Origin: Candidatus Eiseniibacteriota bacterium
GTDB taxonomy: Bacteria; JAFGKV01
DNA: 5,960 nt
Direction: 5' to 3'
Assembly: GCA_025453925.1 (NCBI GenBank)
Contig: JALOPK010000215.1
Span: forward strand, 1 to 5,960
The notes beneath the pieces are model-generated. The model was not told the DNA's origin, searched no databases, and saw only the letters and a list, made by a program, of their open reading frames with translations. The position numbers were made by a program, and so were the translations under genes. Position 1 is the first letter of the stretch; each line of letters starts with the position of its first letter. Positions 3,435 through 5,960 of the stretch are shown here, in pieces.

Positions 3435-5609
3435 CTATGGGGTCATCACCACCAGAGCGTGCGCCGTGCGGCCCGCATGCGTTCCGCGCAGCGTGTACGC
3501 GCCTGAAGGAATCCCGCCCAAGTCCCAGACGAAGGGGCTCGCGGCGTGGAACCTCTCCTGGCGGATGAGCCGGCCGCCGAGCGAGTAGAGGGAAATATCG
3601 AGAGGGCTCTCCGCAGTCGTACACGCGAAGGCAGGCGTGACTGAGATCAGCCCGCGGCTCGGTACTGGAGCGACCCAGAGGCGTAGCATCTCTGCCGAAC
3701 CCGGCTGCCACACAGCGCCCTGATGGTCGATCCGTGACCACGAGATCCCCCCCGCGTAGGTGCCCACCCGGATGAGCCACGCTGCCTCGTCGACGTCGAG
3801 GCTGAGCACGTGTCGGTTCTGAAGACCATCGCTATCGGGCATCCACGTGTCTCCGCCGTCGAGGGTCTTGTACACGCCGGTCGGGGTGCCTGCCCAGATC
3901 ACTCCAGGATCCCCTGGCCCCACCGCGAGCGCGGTGATTGACTGATCGGCCAGATTCGCACTCACCCATTCGAAGGTGCCGCCGCCGTCACTGGAAGCGT
4001 GGACGCCATCCGCGGCGGTTCCAAGGTACACCATCCGGTCGGCAACGGGGTGGAACGAGATAACGGTGCAATCGTAGGTTCCCGCCGTATCCCAGGTCGC
4101 CGCCGCGTCGTGCGTCTCGAAGAGATACCCCGAGGCGGAGGCGAAGGCGTGGTAGCCGTCTCGAGGGTCCGCAACCACCGTGGTCACGCCGTACCCGAGG
4201 GTCGTGTCTGGACCCTCCCAGGTGGCGCAACCGTCACGTGTGACGTAGAGCCGGTGACCGCAATAGTAGGCGATACTCGTGTCCGCAGGACTGATGCTGA
4301 CCGCTGTCCCAAACGACCCCAGGTTCTGCGAAGCCCACCGCTCGCCTCCGTCACTGCTGAGATACGCATCATTCCACGCAGCGGTGAGGATCCGTTCCGC
4401 GTTGCCCGGCCACACCGCGATCGCACGGACGAAGGCCGAGGGAAAGCCGGGATCCATGTCGATCCATGTCTGCCCGCCCTGAACGCCCCGCGCCATGGCT
4501 GAGGAGCGTCCCTTGCCCACGAGGATGTCGCCACCCGTGAGACAGATGGCATGGACGTTGACCGCTTCCAACCCTGCCAGGGCCGGAGCCCACGTGATGC
4601 CGTCGTCAACGCTCAACTGCACACCCCCGGACGACTCAGACCCCGCGAGCACGCGCTGGTCAGGGAGGAACAACAAAGTACGGATCGAGATCGAGCGCAG
4701 TGACGGCGTCGAAAGGACATCCTCCCACTCCTGGCCACCGTCCGACGTTCGGAAGATGCGGGCGATCCAGTCCGCGAGGCATCCTGTACCGATCATGATG
4801 ACATCAGGATCCTCAGGCGAGATTGCCACCGACCACACGGCATCGAATTCGCCCGGAGCATAGGCAAGGCTCCACGTCGCGCCGGAGTCCGCCGAGGTGT
4901 AGAAGTGCGCGTAGCCGTTCCAGTAATCGAAGGTCCCGGCCCAGCAGCGACCGTTCGAGCCTATGGCGACGCAGCGGGCGGCCCGTTGGGCCATGCCCTG
5001 ACCGCTCGCGGCCCAAGATCCGCCGCCGTCCGTGCTCTTCCAGACCGCGCTGTCGGTGGCGGCGATGAGGGTTGACGGATCCCACGGACTTCGCGCCATG
5101 GCCCACACCCCGCCCGTGGAGCCGCCGGTGACGGCAGGCTGCCAGGTGTTTGACGAATCGAGGAAGTAGAATCCCGAGGTGGTGCCGAGGAGCAGCGCCT
5201 CCCCGGCGGCCGCGATGCATCGGGCATCCATGTTGTCGAGTCCCGTGTTCAATGGCTCCCATGGGCCGCCTACATCGTCGCTGTGCCACACCCCCTCACC
5301 AAAGGTCGCCACGAAGATGCGGTTCTGGGACACGGCGATCCCCGCGACTGACGGCCCTTGAAGCGGCGTCCGTTCCCACGAGTTCCCGGCGTCGTTGCTG
5401 ACATACAGCCCGCCTCCGATCCCATCCGGCCCTCCGTGGACGTCGTGGTGACCAACGCCAAGGCAAATCGCCCCGTTGGGAGCCTCCGCGAGCGCGCGGA
5501 CATCCGCTCCCCACAAGCCTGCGTAGCGCTCCCAGTGCTCGGCACCCGACAGCGATTGCAGCCCGCCAACCAACGATGCGATTGCGAGGGTCCTCTTCAG
5601 CACGCACAC
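3435..5609 (-). CDS. Secreted Asp-box (BNR-like) beta-propeller protein with C-terminal sorting-type domain
   Basis: This 724-residue protein starts with a likely signal peptide: Lys5/Arg6, a hydrophobic stretch to about residue 20, and probable cleavage after SGA (21-23). The body carries at least eleven Asp-box motifs (S/T-x-D-x-G-x-x-W) at about 71, 110, 192, 239, 288, 333, 418, 457, 499, 539 and 582, plus degenerate ones near 150 and 374. That suggests two sialidase- or Ycf48-like propellers in series. Asp-boxes are structural turns, so enzymatic activity is not implied. Residues 641-724 (VAPVPSRGLISVTP, then LYSLGGRLIR, then IPSGAYTLRG) resemble type A sorting domains of type IX secretion or FlgD-like Ig domains, pointing to export to the cell surface or medium. 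The GTG at 5609 has AGGAGG 5 bases upstream; a second GTG at 5603 is possible. Binding or structural function is unknown. Confidence 0.85.
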   Translation of the reverse strand: MCVLKRTLAIASLVGGLQSLSGAEHWERYAGLWGADVRALAEAPNGAICLGVGHHDVHGGPDGIGGGLYVSNDAGNSWERTPLQGPSVAGIAVSQNRIFVATFGEGVWHSDDVGGPWEPLNTGLDNMDARCIAAAGEALLLGTTSGFYFLDSSNTWQPAVTGGSTGGVWAMARSPWDPSTLIAATDSAVWKSTDGGGSWAASGQGMAQRAARCVAIGSNGRCWAGTFDYWNGYAHFYTSADSGATWSLAYAPGEFDAVWSVAISPEDPDVIMIGTGCLADWIARIFRTSDGGQEWEDVLSTPSLRSISIRTLLFLPDQRVLAGSESSGGVQLSVDDGITWAPALAGLEAVNVHAICLTGGDILVGKGRSSAMARGVQGGQTWIDMDPGFPSAFVRAIAVWPGNAERILTAAWNDAYLSSDGGERWASQNLGSFGTAVSISPADTSIAYYCGHRLYVTRDGCATWEGPDTTLGYGVTTVVADPRDGYHAFASASGYLFETHDAAATWDTAGTYDCTVISFHPVADRMVYLGTAADGVHASSDGGGTFEWVSANLADQSITALAVGPGDPGVIWAGTPTGVYKTLDGGDTWMPDSDGLQNRHVLSLDVDEAAWLIRVGTYAGGISWSRIDHQGAVWQPGSAEMLRLWVAPVPSRGLISVTPAFACTTAESPLDISLYSLGGRLIRQERFHAASPFVWDLGGIPSGAYTLRGTHAGRTAHALVVMTP

Positions 5610-5614
5610 GGGCC

Positions 5615-5620
5615 CCTCCT
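5615..5620 (-). promoter_or_regulatory. Ribosome-binding site of the propeller gene
   Basis: AGGAGG on the minus strand is 5 bases from GTG 5609 and 11 from GTG 5603, supporting the first as the start of a gene without an ATG. Confidence 0.65.
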
Positions 5621-5650
5621 TCCGGCATACGCCGCCCCTCCACTCAGCCC

Positions 5651-5682
5651 AAGATCAAGTGGCGCATTGCGAGTGTCAATGC
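5651..5682 (-). promoter_or_regulatory. Possible promoter with overlapping dyad for the propeller gene
   Basis: On the minus strand a perfect TTGACA (5679-5674) is followed after 17 bases by GATCTT (5656-5651), a poor -10 box (3 of 6). An exact 6-base inverted repeat, GCATTG (5664-5669) with CAATGC (5677-5682), overlaps the -35 box and could be an operator. Position relative to the start codon is sensible (about 40-75 bases upstream). Confidence 0.3.
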
Positions 5683-5714
5683 TCCCCGTGCGCGGATCGC
5701 TGCCAAGCGACAGG

Positions 5715-5764
5715 GGAAACCGCTTCGGGGACGAGAATCTGCGCTGGGAAACGCTTCAGGGACG
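5715..5764 (+). repeat. Imperfect tandem repeat running into the REP-like copy
   Basis: GGAAACCGCTTCGGGGACG (5715-5733) recurs as GGAAACGCTTCAGGGACG (5747-5764), differing by one deleted C and one substitution. The intervening AATCTGCGCT also reappears at 5824-5833 inside the REP-like repeat, so this looks like a partial duplication of repeat material. Confidence 0.6.
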
Positions 5765-5840
5765 TAGGCAGAATGCCAACTTTCGAGGAACCGCAGGCGC
5801 CGGTTCCGAGGTTGCCGAGCGCGAATCTGCGCTACGAAGG
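5757..5840 (+). repeat. REP-like repeat linked to the RAYT gene, copy 3
   Basis: Positions 5762-5840 match 1172-1250 at 65 of 79 positions without gaps, same orientation, about 4.6 kb away. The first 28 bases match the left inverted repeat of the RAYT cassette at 22 of 28. GTAG is kept (5764-5767), followed by a perfect small hairpin, GGCA/TGCC (5767-5770 with 5774-5777). AGCGC/GCGCT (5819-5823 with 5830-5834) forms a second stem. No transposase gene adjoins this copy, as expected of a REP element dispersed in trans. Confidence 0.75.
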
Positions 5841-5872
5841 AGGCACGAAGCCGTTGCGCTGCAGCTCTCTGC

Positions 5873-5928
5873 CAGCCGACTGCCGCTTCGCTCCGCTCGC
5901 AGGTTCCAGGGTTCGGGGTTCAGTCCGG
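5873..5928 (+). repeat. Dispersed repeat, copy B
   Basis: This 56-base stretch matches positions 99-161 in the same orientation, lacking one 7-base AGGGTTC-type unit and with two adjacent substitutions. Its presence in two separate spacers marks it as a repeat family of this genome. Confidence 0.8.
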
Positions 5929-5931
5929 ACT

Positions 5932-5954
5932 CTGAGGGCGCGGGGCTCCCTCAG
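5932..5954. repeat. 7-bp inverted repeat at the window's end
   Basis: CTGAGGG (5932-5938) and CCCTCAG (5948-5954) are exact reverse complements around a 9-base loop. No T-tract is seen before the window ends, so its role is unknown. Confidence 0.5.
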
Positions 5955-5960
5955 GATTCT

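Noticed and set aside
3999-4502. Plus-strand open frame of 167 codons inside the propeller gene
   Set aside because: It is antisense to a gene with periodic Asp-boxes, is Arg/Gly/Val-rich and has no recognisable motif.
1-5960. A new multi-gene defence or metabolic system
   Set aside because: The five genes have independent, recognisable roles, no shared operon beyond the toxin-antitoxin pair, and no conserved-partner signal visible from sequence alone.

Overview
The window is GC-rich (about 60% by eye) bacterial DNA. It carries five protein-coding genes separated by repeat-rich spacers. The best lineage clue is the large minus-strand gene: a secreted Asp-box beta-propeller ending in a domain like the type A sorting domains of type IX secretion or FlgD-like Ig domains. 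That architecture is common in the FCB group and related uncultured phyla (Eisenbacteria- or Krumholzibacteria-like). Heptamer microsatellites and a RAYT transposase with REP-like repeats would fit such a genome. The lineage is inference only.

Layout. Positions 1-405 hold no gene. They contain a hairpin, a tandem pair of 19-mers resembling a transposon end, a 63-bp dispersed repeat, heptamer and 21-bp microsatellites, and then a plausible promoter and dyad operator. Positions 406-974 are a VapBC-type toxin-antitoxin operon with a 4-base ATGA overlap. The 975-1290 spacer carries a terminator-like hairpin and two REP-like repeats. Positions 1291-2328 encode a REP-associated tyrosine transposase (Y1/HUH nuclease plus a DnaA-C-like DNA-binding tail). 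Imperfect 28-bp inverted repeats flank it, so the cassette at 1258-2352 looks like a discrete unit. Positions 2493-3224 encode an NAD(P)-binding, NmrA/SDR-like protein. It converges, across a gene-free 210-base gap, on the minus-strand propeller gene at 5609-3435. The last 350 bases (5610-5960) hold that gene's likely promoter, a tandem repeat, a further copy of the RAYT-linked repeat, a second copy of the 63-bp dispersed repeat, and a hairpin.

The genes do not form one pathway. The region reads as accessory sequence: a toxin-antitoxin pair and a transposase cassette among dispersed repeats, next to an ordinary oxidoreductase and a secreted or surface protein. I found no convincing new multi-gene system. 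The most informative signals are the repeats paired with the RAYT gene, the oddities of the RAYT start and HUH motif, and the dyads in front of the toxin-antitoxin operon.
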